In this document: in pieces, positions 52,532 to 60,589 of the stretch
Layout: every line of letters begins with the position of its first letter
How positions within the stretch are numbered: the first letter of the stretch is position 1
NCBI GenBank assembly: GCA_902363555.1
Contig: CABJAM010000003.1
Location: forward strand, 248,001-312,000
From: Lachnospiraceae bacterium
GTDB lineage: Bacteria > Bacillota > Clostridia > Lachnospirales > Lachnospiraceae
Direction of reading: 5' to 3'
Length of the DNA stretch: 64,000 nt
The notes under the pieces: model-generated
Databases searched by the model: none
Seen by the model: the letters and a program-made list of their open reading frames with translations, nothing else
Told to the model about the DNA's origin: nothing
Made by a program: the position numbers and the translations under genes

Positions 52532-53914
52532 ATGGCAGAAGCAGTGAAGAAAAAAAGGGTACAGATGGATCTGACCCAGGGGAATGTTACAAAGGGATTC
52601 CTGGCATTTATGGTTCCAATCATCATAGGAAATATTTTCACTCAATTATATAATATGGTCGATTCTGTGATCGTGGGCCAGTTTATTGGGGGAGAAGCCC
52701 TTGCGGCCGTGGGCGCCAGCTTTTCTCTGAATATGATGATCAACGCATTTCTCGTTTCTGTAGGTGCCGGCGCCACCGTTGTGGTTTCTCAGTATTTTGG
52801 GGCGCGGCAAAAAGAAAATATGGATAAAACCGTGAATACGGCTCTTTTGCTGGCCGGACTGGTGGCTGTTGTGATCACGGTCGTCTGGCTGATCCTTGCA
52901 AAGCCGCTTCTTACAGTGATGAATACGCCGGCAAATATTTTTGATGATGCGCTGGCTTACTTTTATATAATTATTTTAGGAACGATCGGCCATCTCTACT
53001 ATCAGATGACCAGCTCCATTCTCAGAGGAATGGGCGATTCGGTGTGGCCTTTAGGGCTGCTTATTTTTTGCAGTGTCTTCAATATTATTCTGGATCTCCT
53101 CTTTGTTGTTGTGTTTAATATGGGCGTCTGCGGCGCGGCCTGGGCGACGATCCTGGCACAGTTGATCTCGGCCATTGCTGTTGTATGGCGGTTATGCGGC
53201 AAGCGCTATAACATTACAGTAAATTTTAAAACGTTAAAAATCCAAAAGGTTCTGGCAAAATCCATACTTCTGATCGGCGTTCCGGCCGGTCTGCAGCAGC
53301 TTGTGACCTCTGCGGGCAGCTCGGTTGTCCAGGTTTTTACCAACAGCTTCGGCAGTAATGTGGTGGCGGCCAACAGTACGATCATTAAAGTGGACGGGTT
53401 TATTATCCTGCCGCTGATGGCCATAGGAACGGCGATCACCACATATGTGGGTCAAAATATCGGAGCGGGCAAGCACGACCGTCTAACTAAGGGCATACGG
53501 CTGAGTCTGTGGCTGTCCGTAGCGATTGCCGTCGTCCTGGGGCTGCTTCTGGTCGCCATTGCGCCCTATGCGGTGCGGCTGTTCACATCGGAGGAGGCGA
53601 TCGTGGAGATTGGCACCACCGGCCTTCGCACGCTGGGCTTTTTCTATACATTTATGGCGCTTACCAACTGCATTACCGGTATTGTCCGGGGAGCCGGCGC
53701 ATCCAGCTTCCCCATGATATCAGCTTTTATTAATATCGGTCTGCGCATTTTCTTTTCCTGGCTGCTGGCTTATCAGACCGGAGATTTCAGAGGTCTGTAT
53801 TACGCCATGATCATCGGCAACGGCGCAAATATGCTGGCGCTTGTCCTGTATTACAAATTTGGAAACTGGAAAAGCGCCTCGGTGGTGGCCAAGGCGCAGG
53901 CTTCCAGTACATAA
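52532..53914 (+). CDS. MATE family efflux transporter (second)
   Basis: A 460-residue twelve-helix exporter: VTKGFLAFMVPIIIGNIFTQLYNMVDSVIVGQFIGGEALAAVG in the first half; SILLIGVPAGLQQLVTSAGSSVVQVFTNSFGS opening the second. ATG 52532 follows AGGAAGGTG. It may export the aglycone left after deglycosylation, since it sits right behind the deglycosidase genes; this is inference. It differs from the MATE gene at 21653 in loops and is a distinct subgroup. Confidence 0.92.
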   Translation: MAEAVKKKRVQMDLTQGNVTKGFLAFMVPIIIGNIFTQLYNMVDSVIVGQFIGGEALAAVGASFSLNMMINAFLVSVGAGATVVVSQYFGARQKENMDKTVNTALLLAGLVAVVITVVWLILAKPLLTVMNTPANIFDDALAYFYIIILGTIGHLYYQMTSSILRGMGDSVWPLGLLIFCSVFNIILDLLFVVVFNMGVCGAAWATILAQLISAIAVVWRLCGKRYNITVNFKTLKIQKVLAKSILLIGVPAGLQQLVTSAGSSVVQVFTNSFGSNVVAANSTIIKVDGFIILPLMAIGTAITTYVGQNIGAGKHDRLTKGIRLSLWLSVAIAVVLGLLLVAIAPYAVRLFTSEEAIVEIGTTGLRTLGFFYTFMALTNCITGIVRGAGASSFPMISAFINIGLRIFFSWLLAYQTGDFRGLYYAMIIGNGANMLALVLYYKFGNWKSASVVAKAQASST

Positions 53915-53929
53915 GGCTTATGTATTTTA

Positions 53930-53972
53930 TTTCCGGACTCCGCTTTGCGCAGAGCCCGGAACTTTTTCTTTT
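53930..53972 (+). terminator. Terminator after MATE gene
   Basis: TTCCGGACTC and GAGCCCGGAA form the stem, then CTTTTTCTTTT. It also lies downstream of the Cys-rich gene on the other strand. Confidence 0.8.
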
Positions 53973-53986
53973 GTATCAGCTATTCA

Positions 53987-54175
53987 TTAGCAGTCGCAGT
54001 TATTGTGACATCCGCAATTGGGAACATAAGCGCTGGCATTGCCGCAGCCACATCCGCTGTTTGCATTGGAAGTATTGCAGCCGCATCCGCAGCCGTTGCG
54101 GGAACCGCCAAAGCCGTTACCGCAGAACAGTAATAAAAGAATAATCCACCAACAGGAATTGTTATTGTTGCACAT
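53987..54175 (-). CDS. Cys/Gly-rich small protein (HCB-like), second copy
   Basis: A 62-residue protein with 12 cysteines: MCNNNNSCWWIILLLLFCG, then NGCGCGC, SGCGCG, NCGCHNNCDC. One hydrophobic segment (WWIILLLLF). AAAGGGGTGAT precedes the ATG. Composition matches the gene at 24536 although sequence is only loosely similar. A structural, perhaps disulfide-linked, role is a guess. Confidence 0.65.
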   Translation of the reverse strand: MCNNNNSCWWIILLLLFCGNGFGGSRNGCGCGCNTSNANSGCGCGNASAYVPNCGCHNNCDC

Positions 54176-54385
54176 TGATTATCACCCCTTTCCCTAATAA
54201 TGTATGTGCCGCCGGGAAATGTGTGCGGATAATATTAAAAAAAATATACACATTTTTGGGAAAAGCAATCATAGTTTTGAGAAACCAGGCATATAATTTA
54301 TGGGTAAAAGGCAGGCTGCGGCCGCTTTTGGAACGTATCCGTGCGGACGCGGGATGAAAGATGTGATAGGATGGGGAGTTATTAT

Positions 54386-54673
54386 ATGGAAAAAATACTG
54401 GAACAACTGAAAGAGGACGTGAAAAATTATGAGGATGTGCACCGTAAAACGCCGGATTATATCATCATGGGCTGGGATCTGGTCTACGAGGTGCGCCGTA
54501 TGCGGGATGTTTATAAAAGCACCATTAACCGGGAATACATCATGGGGATACCTATGCTGGAAACAAATATCACCGGAGTGATGGCGCTGGGAACACGGTG
54601 CGGCAGCTTTAACGATGCGTCTGGAAGCCGCGCTTTGGAGGGGAAAGATAAAGCAAATAGCTCTTGCCGCTGA
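54386..54673 (+). CDS. Small hypothetical protein
   Basis: A 95-residue soluble protein: MEKILEQLKEDVKNYEDVHRK, then PDYIIMGWDLVYEVRRMRDVYKS, with a C-terminal GSFNDASGS. GGGGAG is nine bases before ATG 54386. Not recognised. Confidence 0.6.
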   Translation: MEKILEQLKEDVKNYEDVHRKTPDYIIMGWDLVYEVRRMRDVYKSTINREYIMGIPMLETNITGVMALGTRCGSFNDASGSRALEGKDKANSSCR

Positions 54674-54697
54674 GAACGCGGAATGGTATAATGTGAA

Positions 54698-54771
54698 CAC
54701 TTGGCGAGGTCTTTTCGAGTCTAGTGAGAACATATACCTGAGCACTTAGCGAGGTCTTTTCGAGCTTAGTG
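54698..54771. repeat. Tandem 29-bp repeat before ispF
   Basis: CACTTGGCGAGGTCTTTTCG plus AGTCTAGTG at 54698-54726, and a copy with a few changes at 54743-54771. TATAAT boxes (GGTATAAT) flank it at about 54685-54692 and 54777-54784; the second may serve ispF. Confidence 0.75.
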
Positions 54772-54813
54772 GGAATGGTATAATATGAATACGAATTTTT
54801 GGGAGGTCACAGG

Positions 54814-55287
54814 ATGCGCATAGGCATGGGATATGATGTACATAAACTGGTTGAGGATCGAAAATTAATTCTTGGGGGCGTGGATATACCGTGGGATCGG
54901 GGGCTATTGGGCCATTCGGACGCAGATGTGCTTGTCCATGCGGTGATGGATGCACTGCTGGGGGCGGCGGGCCTTGACGATATCGGTAAGCATTTTCCTG
55001 ATACGGACCCGCAGTATAAAGGAATTTCCAGCATAAAGCTTTTGGAGCACGTCGGCGGGCTTCTGGCCGAAAATAGTTATAAAATCGGTAATATCGATGC
55101 AACCGTCATCGCCCAGCGGCCAAAGCTTCGGCCTTACATTGATCAGATGCGGGAAAACATGGCCCGGGCTTTAAACATTTCCGTTAAGGATATTAATGTG
55201 AAGGCGACGACGGAGGAAGGCCTTGGCTTCACCGGTGCCGGACAGGGGATTTCCGCGCAGGCGATCTGTCTGCTGATGGAGGCATAG
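54814..55287 (+). CDS. ispF: 2-C-methyl-D-erythritol 2,4-cyclodiphosphate synthase
   Basis: A 157-residue zinc enzyme of the MEP isoprenoid pathway, trimeric. Metal ligands and signature: MGYDVHKLVEDRKLILGGVD (Asp8/His10), LLGHSDADVLVHAVMDALLG (His near 42), DIGKHFPDTDP, and KATTEEGLGFTGAGQGISAQA at the C-terminus. ATG 54814 is behind GGGAGG. Normal length. Confidence 0.97.
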   Translation: MRIGMGYDVHKLVEDRKLILGGVDIPWDRGLLGHSDADVLVHAVMDALLGAAGLDDIGKHFPDTDPQYKGISSIKLLEHVGGLLAENSYKIGNIDATVIAQRPKLRPYIDQMRENMARALNISVKDINVKATTEEGLGFTGAGQGISAQAICLLMEA

Positions 55288-55343
55288 ATTCCTAGTATTA
55301 TCAAATGGGGGACGGCGGTGTATGAATTATTTTCCGAAAGGTA

Positions 55344-55372
55344 TTGACAAATTCCGCATTTTTGCATATTCT
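55344..55372 (+). promoter_or_regulatory. cysE leader promoter
   Basis: TTGACA (55344-55349), 17 bp, TATTCT (55367-55372). Confidence 0.7.
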
Positions 55373-55384
55373 ATAACATAGTAA

Positions 55385-55645
55385 TGAGTTAAAGGCGAAG
55401 AGTGGAAAGTGATTAGAGCAAAAGTAACAGAGAGAAGCCATCAGCGGCTGGAAGTGGCTTTTACACAGGAGCTTTAAGAAGTGCGTCCATGAGCCGGCCG
55501 GAGGAAACTTAAGTATTCCGGCACGTCAGCACGCGTTAAGTGCCGCTGCAAGTCAGCACTGAGGGGGCATATGATATGCCTATTAGAGTGGAACCGCGAC
55601 GTAAGCCGTCTCTATAAATAATTTATAGAGGCGGCTCTTTCTATG
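55385..55645 (+). ncRNA. T-box leader of cysE-cysS
   Basis: T-box core AGAGTGGAACCGCG is at about 55586-55600, followed by the terminator stem GCCGTCTCTATAAATA...TATAGAGGCGGC and TCTTTC. A TGC (Cys) triplet in AAGTGCGTCC is a possible specifier, which would fit both downstream genes (cysteine synthesis and charging). This gives tRNA-Cys-dependent control of the whole operon. Confidence 0.92.
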
Positions 55646-55683
55646 TGCGAAAACGTGCAGTCTTCATCGGGAGGTGGCTTATT

Positions 55684-56403
55684 TTGCTGCATTTTATAAA
55701 ATATGTGAAGGAAGAAATCAATATTATCCGGGAGCGGGACCCGGCGATCAAGTCATCGGCGGAGGTGTTTTTATACCCCAGCTTTAAAGCGATCCTGCAT
55801 TACCGCCTGGCTCATAAGCTGTATTTGAGGGAGCATTATTTCTGGGCCCGGTGGATTTCCCAGCGGACTGCCCGGAAAACCGGGATCGAGATACATCCCG
55901 GCGCGACGATTGGCAAGGGGCTGTTCATTGACCACGGCCACGGCGTCATCATCGGAGAAACGGCCATTGTGGGCGACAATGTGACCCTGTATCAGGGCGT
56001 GACCCTGGGCGGAACCGGCAAGGAGCAGGGAAAGCGTCATCCCACCATCGGCGACAATGTGATGATCAGTGCCGGTGCAAAGGTGCTTGGTTCTTTTAAA
56101 ATTGGGGATAATTCTAAAATAGGGGCAGGAAGTGTGGTCCTTAAGGAGGTGCCGCCCAATTCCACTGTCGTGGGTATTCCCGGCCGGGTAGTGCGCCGTC
56201 ACAGCGAGAAGGTGCCGCAAGCCGAATTGAACCAGACCGATCTTCCGGATTTAGTATCCCAGGATCTGTCGGCGATGGCCGAGGAAAACCGGAAGCTGAG
56301 AAAACAACTGGAGCTGTTGTGCCGTCATTGTCAGCAGCTACATGAAAATGAGTATGAGGAAATATTTACCGAGATCCATGAACTGGATGAAAATAACGAT
56401 TAG
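55684..56403 (+). CDS. cysE: Serine O-acetyltransferase
   Basis: A 239-residue left-handed beta-helix (hexapeptide) acetyltransferase making O-acetylserine, first step of cysteine synthesis. Seen: RDPAIKSSAEVFLYPSFKAILHYRLAH, GIEIHPGATIGKGLFIDHGHGVVIGETA-like region (IHPGATIGKGLFIDHGHGV), TLYQGVTLGGTG and VGIPGRVVRR. Start is TTG at 55684, seven bases after GGGAGGTGG; the earlier frame runs into the T-box terminator. Followed by cysS after 71 bp. Confidence 0.95.
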   Translation: MLHFIKYVKEEINIIRERDPAIKSSAEVFLYPSFKAILHYRLAHKLYLREHYFWARWISQRTARKTGIEIHPGATIGKGLFIDHGHGVIIGETAIVGDNVTLYQGVTLGGTGKEQGKRHPTIGDNVMISAGAKVLGSFKIGDNSKIGAGSVVLKEVPPNSTVVGIPGRVVRRHSEKVPQAELNQTDLPDLVSQDLSAMAEENRKLRKQLELLCRHCQQLHENEYEEIFTEIHELDENND

Positions 56404-56474
56404 ACGATGCCTGCCAGGCGGCCGGACCGGCTGTGTTCTAAGCAGGTAACTATATTTCATTAAAGGAGGACCTT

Positions 56475-57875
56475 ATGAAAATCTATAACACACTGACAAG
56501 AAAAAAAGAAGAATTTGTTCCATTGGAGGAGGGAAAGGTGCGCATGTACGTGTGCGGACCGACCGTGTACAATTATATCCACATCGGAAATGCCCGCCCA
56601 ATGATCGTTTTTGATACGGTGCGCCGTTATTTGGAGCACAAGGGTTATGCGGTCAACTATGTGTCAAACTTCACGGATGTGGATGATAAGATCATTAAAA
56701 AAGCCAATGAGGAGGGCGTGGAGCCGTCGGTGATTTCCGAGCGTTATATAGAGGAGGCCCGGAAGGATATGGAAAGCCTCAATGTGCGGGAGGCGACCTG
56801 CCATCCCAAGGCCACGGAGGAAATCGACGGGATGATCGAGATGATCCGGACATTGATCGAAAAAGGGCACGCTTACGAAGTCAATGGCACTGTTTATTTT
56901 AAGACCCGGTCCTTTGCCGATTACGGCAAGCTGTCCAAGAAAAATATCGATGATCTTCAGGCTGGCCACCGGGATATCAAGGTGACCGGCGAGGACGGCA
57001 AGAAGGACCCGCTGGATTTCGTTCTCTGGAAGCCGAAAAAAGAAGGGGAGCCGTCCTGGCCGTCACCCTGGGGTGAGGGACGCCCCGGCTGGCATATCGA
57101 GTGTTCGGAAATGTCCAAAAAGTATCTGGGTGAACAGATCGATATCCATGCCGGCGGCGAGGATCTGATTTTCCCCCACCATGAAAATGAGATCGCTCAG
57201 AGTGAGGCCTGCAATGATAAGGAATTTGCCAGATATTGGATGCACAATGGCTTTTTGAATATTGATAATGTAAAAATGTCGAAATCTCTTGGAAACTTTT
57301 TTACGGTTCGTGAAATTGGGGAAAAGTATGATCTGCAGGTGCTCCGCTTTTTCATGCTCAGCGCCCATTACCGCAGTCCGCTGAATTTCAGTGCGGAGCT
57401 TATGGCGGCGGCTAAAAATGGTCTGGACCGTATCCTCACCGCTGTGGATCGGTTAAAATCTGTGGATGGCGTGGACCGGGAACCGGATGCCGGCGAGGTT
57501 GCCCAGTTGGAAGCGCTGAAAGGCCTTTGCGAAAAATTTGATAAAGCCATGGATGACGACTTTAATACGGCCGATGCAGTTTCTGCTATTTTTGAAATGG
57601 TGAAGCTGGCCAATGTTTCCGTGAACAATGACAGCTCAAATGTATTTGTAAAGAAAGTTCTGATGACAATTGTTGAATATTGTGATATTATAGGAGTAAT
57701 TACTGATAAAAAAGAAGAAATGCTGGATGCAGATATCGAAGCGCTTATTAATGAGCGCCAGGCGGCAAGAAAAGCAAAGAATTTTGCCCGCGCCGATGAA
57801 ATCCGCCAGCAGCTTTTAGATCAGGGAATTATACTTGAGGATACAAGAGAAGGCGTTAAATGGAAAAGAGCATAA
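56475..57875 (+). CDS. cysS: Cysteinyl-tRNA synthetase
   Basis: A 466-residue class I synthetase. CGPTVYNYIHIGNARP (zinc Cys and HIGH), zinc ligands in WHIECSEMS and HAGGEDLIFPHHENEIAQSEA, KMSKSLGNFFTVRE, and an anticodon-binding helix bundle. AAAGGAGG precedes the ATG. Overlaps mrnC by 16 bp. Confidence 0.98.
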   Translation: MKIYNTLTRKKEEFVPLEEGKVRMYVCGPTVYNYIHIGNARPMIVFDTVRRYLEHKGYAVNYVSNFTDVDDKIIKKANEEGVEPSVISERYIEEARKDMESLNVREATCHPKATEEIDGMIEMIRTLIEKGHAYEVNGTVYFKTRSFADYGKLSKKNIDDLQAGHRDIKVTGEDGKKDPLDFVLWKPKKEGEPSWPSPWGEGRPGWHIECSEMSKKYLGEQIDIHAGGEDLIFPHHENEIAQSEACNDKEFARYWMHNGFLNIDNVKMSKSLGNFFTVREIGEKYDLQVLRFFMLSAHYRSPLNFSAELMAAAKNGLDRILTAVDRLKSVDGVDREPDAGEVAQLEALKGLCEKFDKAMDDDFNTADAVSAIFEMVKLANVSVNNDSSNVFVKKVLMTIVEYCDIIGVITDKKEEMLDADIEALINERQAARKAKNFARADEIRQQLLDQGIILEDTREGVKWKRA

Positions 57876-58288
57876 CATCCTTTTGTGATGATTTCAGACA
57901 ATTATTTGACTTAAAAGAACCGGATGCCAGAGCCTATTCTCCGCTGACTCTGGCATACCTGGGAGATGCGGTCTATGAGCTTATTGTCCGCACCATCATT
58001 GTAGAGCAGGCCAATGCGCCGGTGAATAAGCTGCATAAGCGCTCAAGTGCTCTTGTGAAGGCGGCATCCCAGGCGGAGCTGATCCGTAAGCTGGAGCCTT
58101 TACTGACGCCGGAGGAGGAGGCTGTGTATAAGCGGGGCAGAAATGCCAAGTCTTACACTATGGCAAAAAATGCGACGATGACAGATTACCGCAGGGCCAC
58201 CGGTTTTGAGGCGCTTATGGGATATCTTTTTTTAAAGCGGGAATATGAGCGTATTGTGGAGCTGGTCCATGCAGGACTGTATGAATGA
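57860..58288 (+). CDS. mrnC: Mini-ribonuclease III
   Basis: A 142-residue RNase III-fold protein lacking the dsRNA-binding domain, maturing 23S rRNA. Seen: YSPLTLAYLGDAVYELIVRT, with catalytic Asp and Glu, and KRGRNAKSYTMAKNATMTDYRRATGFEALMGYLFL. Starts inside cysS (16-bp overlap), as in other Firmicutes where cysS, mrnC and rlmB are linked. Confidence 0.95.
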   Translation: MEKSITSFCDDFRQLFDLKEPDARAYSPLTLAYLGDAVYELIVRTIIVEQANAPVNKLHKRSSALVKAASQAELIRKLEPLLTPEEEAVYKRGRNAKSYTMAKNATMTDYRRATGFEALMGYLFLKREYERIVELVHAGLYE

Positions 58289-58336
58289 CGAAATACTGTG
58301 CCGCCGGCCTGGTGGCAGAATGGAGATTGCTATACT

Positions 58337-59074
58337 ATGAGATATGAAGAATCCAAGGTGGAGGGCCGCAATCCTGTGATTGAGGCTTTCCGTTCCGGTA
58401 AAACGGTGGATAAGCTGTTTGTTTTGGACGGCTGTCAGGACGGACCGGTGAAAACGATTTTACGGGAAGCAAAAAAGCAGGAGACGACCATTTATTATGT
58501 GGCTAAGGAGCGGCTGGATCAGATGTCCCAGACACATCATCATCAGGGCGTTATTGCCATCTGCGCCGCATATACCTATGCTGAGGTGGAAGATATTCTT
58601 GAGGCGGCCCGGGCGAAAGGTGAGGACCCGTTTATCATCCTGCTGGACGGTATTGAGGACCCGCATAATCTGGGAGCTATTTTAAGAACAGCCAATCTGG
58701 CCGGTGCTCATGGGATCATTATTCCTAAAAACCGGGCAGTCGGCCTGACACCCACAGTGGCCAAAGTCAGTGCGGGAGCCATCAATTATACGCCGGTGGC
58801 CCGTGTGACCAACATTGCGGCCACGATTGAAAGTCTGAAAAAAGAGGGGATCTGGTTTGCCTGTGCAGATATGGGCGGCGAGCTGATGTACCGTTTAAAT
58901 TTAAAAGGCCCCATGGGGCTTGTCATCGGAAATGAGGGCAGCGGCGTCAGCCGGCTTGTGAAGGAAAAATGCGACTATATCGCATCCATTCCGATGAAGG
59001 GAGATATCGATTCTCTTAATGCATCAGTGGCAGCAGGTGTGCTGGCTTATGAGATCGTGCGGCAGCGTCTTTAA
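58337..59074 (+). CDS. rlmB: 23S rRNA (guanosine-2'-O)-methyltransferase RlmB
   Basis: A 245-residue SPOUT methyltransferase. N-terminal substrate-binding part: KVEGRNPVIEAFRSGKTVDKLFV. Knot: LLDGIEDPHNLGAILRTANLAGAHGII, GLVIGNEGSGVSRLV, IPMKGDIDSLNASVAAGVLAYEI. ATG 58337 has TGGAG about 12 bases before. Next to mrnC as in Bacillus. Confidence 0.95.
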   Translation: MRYEESKVEGRNPVIEAFRSGKTVDKLFVLDGCQDGPVKTILREAKKQETTIYYVAKERLDQMSQTHHHQGVIAICAAYTYAEVEDILEAARAKGEDPFIILLDGIEDPHNLGAILRTANLAGAHGIIIPKNRAVGLTPTVAKVSAGAINYTPVARVTNIAATIESLKKEGIWFACADMGGELMYRLNLKGPMGLVIGNEGSGVSRLVKEKCDYIASIPMKGDIDSLNASVAAGVLAYEIVRQRL

Positions 59075-59164
59075 AAGCAGCCGGACTAAAAAGCGGCAGC
59101 GTCATTCCTGATCGGGATAAGGACCGGGAGTGTTGATTGAATTGAATGTTGTAATGGAGGCGGC

Positions 59165-59794
59165 ATGTACAGTCGTATTGACTTCAGTGGGAAAACAGAT
59201 GAGGAAGTTTGTCTCCGTATAAAGGATGGGCATACGGAGGGGATTGATTATTTATTGAATAAATATAAGGGGATCGTGCGTAAAAAAGCACATTCCTTTT
59301 ATCTGATGGGCGGAGACCGGGATGATCTGATCCAGGAGGGGATGATCGGCCTGATGCGTGCCGTGCATACCTTTGACCCGGAGCGGGAAAAGTCCTTTGC
59401 CGCTTTTGCCGAGCTGTGTATCAGCCGCCAAATCTACTCCGCTGTCAGGGCGTCTCAGCGAAAAAAGCATCAGCCGCTAAATTCCTATGTATCTTTGTAC
59501 CAGCAGGAGGATGACGATGAAAACGCTCCGGCGCTTGTGGATATACTGGCCCAGACCGATCAGGGCCCGGAGGACAGTTACTTTTTAAAAGAAAGTAACC
59601 TGCACCTCCTGACAGAGCTCAGAGGTGTTCTCAGCCCGCTTGAGCGGAAGGTGCTCGACCTGTTTATGGATGGGATGGGCTATGCTCAGATTGCTGAACA
59701 ATTAAATAAAGATGAGAAGTCGGTGGATAATGCCTTGCAGCGTATTCGAGGGAAGGCATATAAATTGACGCATATTTCTCCCGGAGATTCATAG
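59165..59794 (+). CDS. sigH: RNA polymerase sigma factor SigH
   Basis: A 209-residue sigma-70 family factor. Region 2: YLLNKYKGIVRKKAHSFYLMGGDRDDLIQEGMIGLMRAVHTFDPEREKSFAAFAELCISRQI. Region 4: LSPLERKVLDLFMDGMGYAQIAEQLNKDEKSVDNALQRIRGK. It matches sigma-H (Spo0H), which directs early sporulation genes, in the conserved position after rlmB; the yacP gene usually found between them is missing. TGGAGG precedes the ATG. Expression end is marked by the terminator at 59778. Confidence 0.95.
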   Translation: MYSRIDFSGKTDEEVCLRIKDGHTEGIDYLLNKYKGIVRKKAHSFYLMGGDRDDLIQEGMIGLMRAVHTFDPEREKSFAAFAELCISRQIYSAVRASQRKKHQPLNSYVSLYQQEDDDENAPALVDILAQTDQGPEDSYFLKESNLHLLTELRGVLSPLERKVLDLFMDGMGYAQIAEQLNKDEKSVDNALQRIRGKAYKLTHISPGDS

Positions 59795-59823
59795 AATGTA
59801 TAAAGAATCTCCGGGAGTTTTTT
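59778..59823 (+). terminator. Terminator of sigH containing the dedA ribosome site
   Basis: CTCCCGGAGATTC and GAATCTCCGGGAG are perfect 13-bp arms followed by six T, then ATG of dedA at 59824. The 3' arm contains GGGAG, the only ribosome site for dedA. Confidence 0.9.
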
Positions 59824-60468
59824 ATGGAAAATATGATAATTCAAATGATCAACCAGTTCGGTTATATCGGTATTATTTTACTGATCGCACTGGAAAATAT
59901 ATTTCCCCCGATCCCGTCGGAGGTCATCCTTACTTTTGGCGGCTTTCTGACAACGTATACCCGCCTGAATATCTGGGGTGTGATCCTGGCGGCCACGATC
60001 GGATCGGTGGTGGGCGCGATTGTCCTTTATATGGTCGGCCGCTTTTTAAACCGGGAGAAGCTTTTGCATCTGGTGGACGGCAAGGTGGGGCGGTGGCTCC
60101 ATTTTAACCGCGAGGATGTGGAGGGCGCTCTGGACTGGTTTTCATCGAAAGGAACAAAGGCCGTCTTTTTTTGCCGGTGCATTCCCATTTTGCGGAGCCT
60201 TATATCGATTCCCGCCGGAATGGCCGGGATGGCTATGGGGCCGTTTATGATTATGACGGTCACCGGAACGATCATATGGAATGTGGTCCTTGTACATCTT
60301 GGAGCCTTTGCCGGAGCTTCCTGGGGAATTATCACAGAGTATATGCATACATATAAAAACTGGACAATTTTGGCCCTGGCCGTTATCGCCGCAGTGCTTA
60401 TACTGATCTTCATCCGCCGGAGGCATAAAAAGAAAGACCTGAGCAGCCGATCTGACGGGCTCGCATAG
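59824..60468 (+). CDS. DedA family membrane protein
   Basis: A 214-residue membrane protein: FGYIGIILLIALENIFPPIPSEVILTFGGFL; FFCRCIPILRSLISIPAGMAGM; WNVVLVHLGAFAG; a last helix IVLALAVIAAVLILIFIRRRHKKK-like. DedA proteins act as lipid flippases (undecaprenyl phosphate or PE class). The ATG at 59824 is the only start with a site (GGGAG), which is inside the preceding terminator stem, so expression may depend on hairpin opening. Confidence 0.92.
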   Translation: MENMIIQMINQFGYIGIILLIALENIFPPIPSEVILTFGGFLTTYTRLNIWGVILAATIGSVVGAIVLYMVGRFLNREKLLHLVDGKVGRWLHFNREDVEGALDWFSSKGTKAVFFCRCIPILRSLISIPAGMAGMAMGPFMIMTVTGTIIWNVVLVHLGAFAGASWGIITEYMHTYKNWTILALAVIAAVLILIFIRRRHKKKDLSSRSDGLA

Positions 60469-60589
60469 TGCCTGCGCAGGTCGTATCTTTGGAACGGCTC
60501 AGTCGCTAAGCCTGGGCTGTGTCAGCCTGCGGTGCAGTGGACGGCTTATTCGTGTACGAGTTATACTTTCTGGCGAGACTGCATATGGA

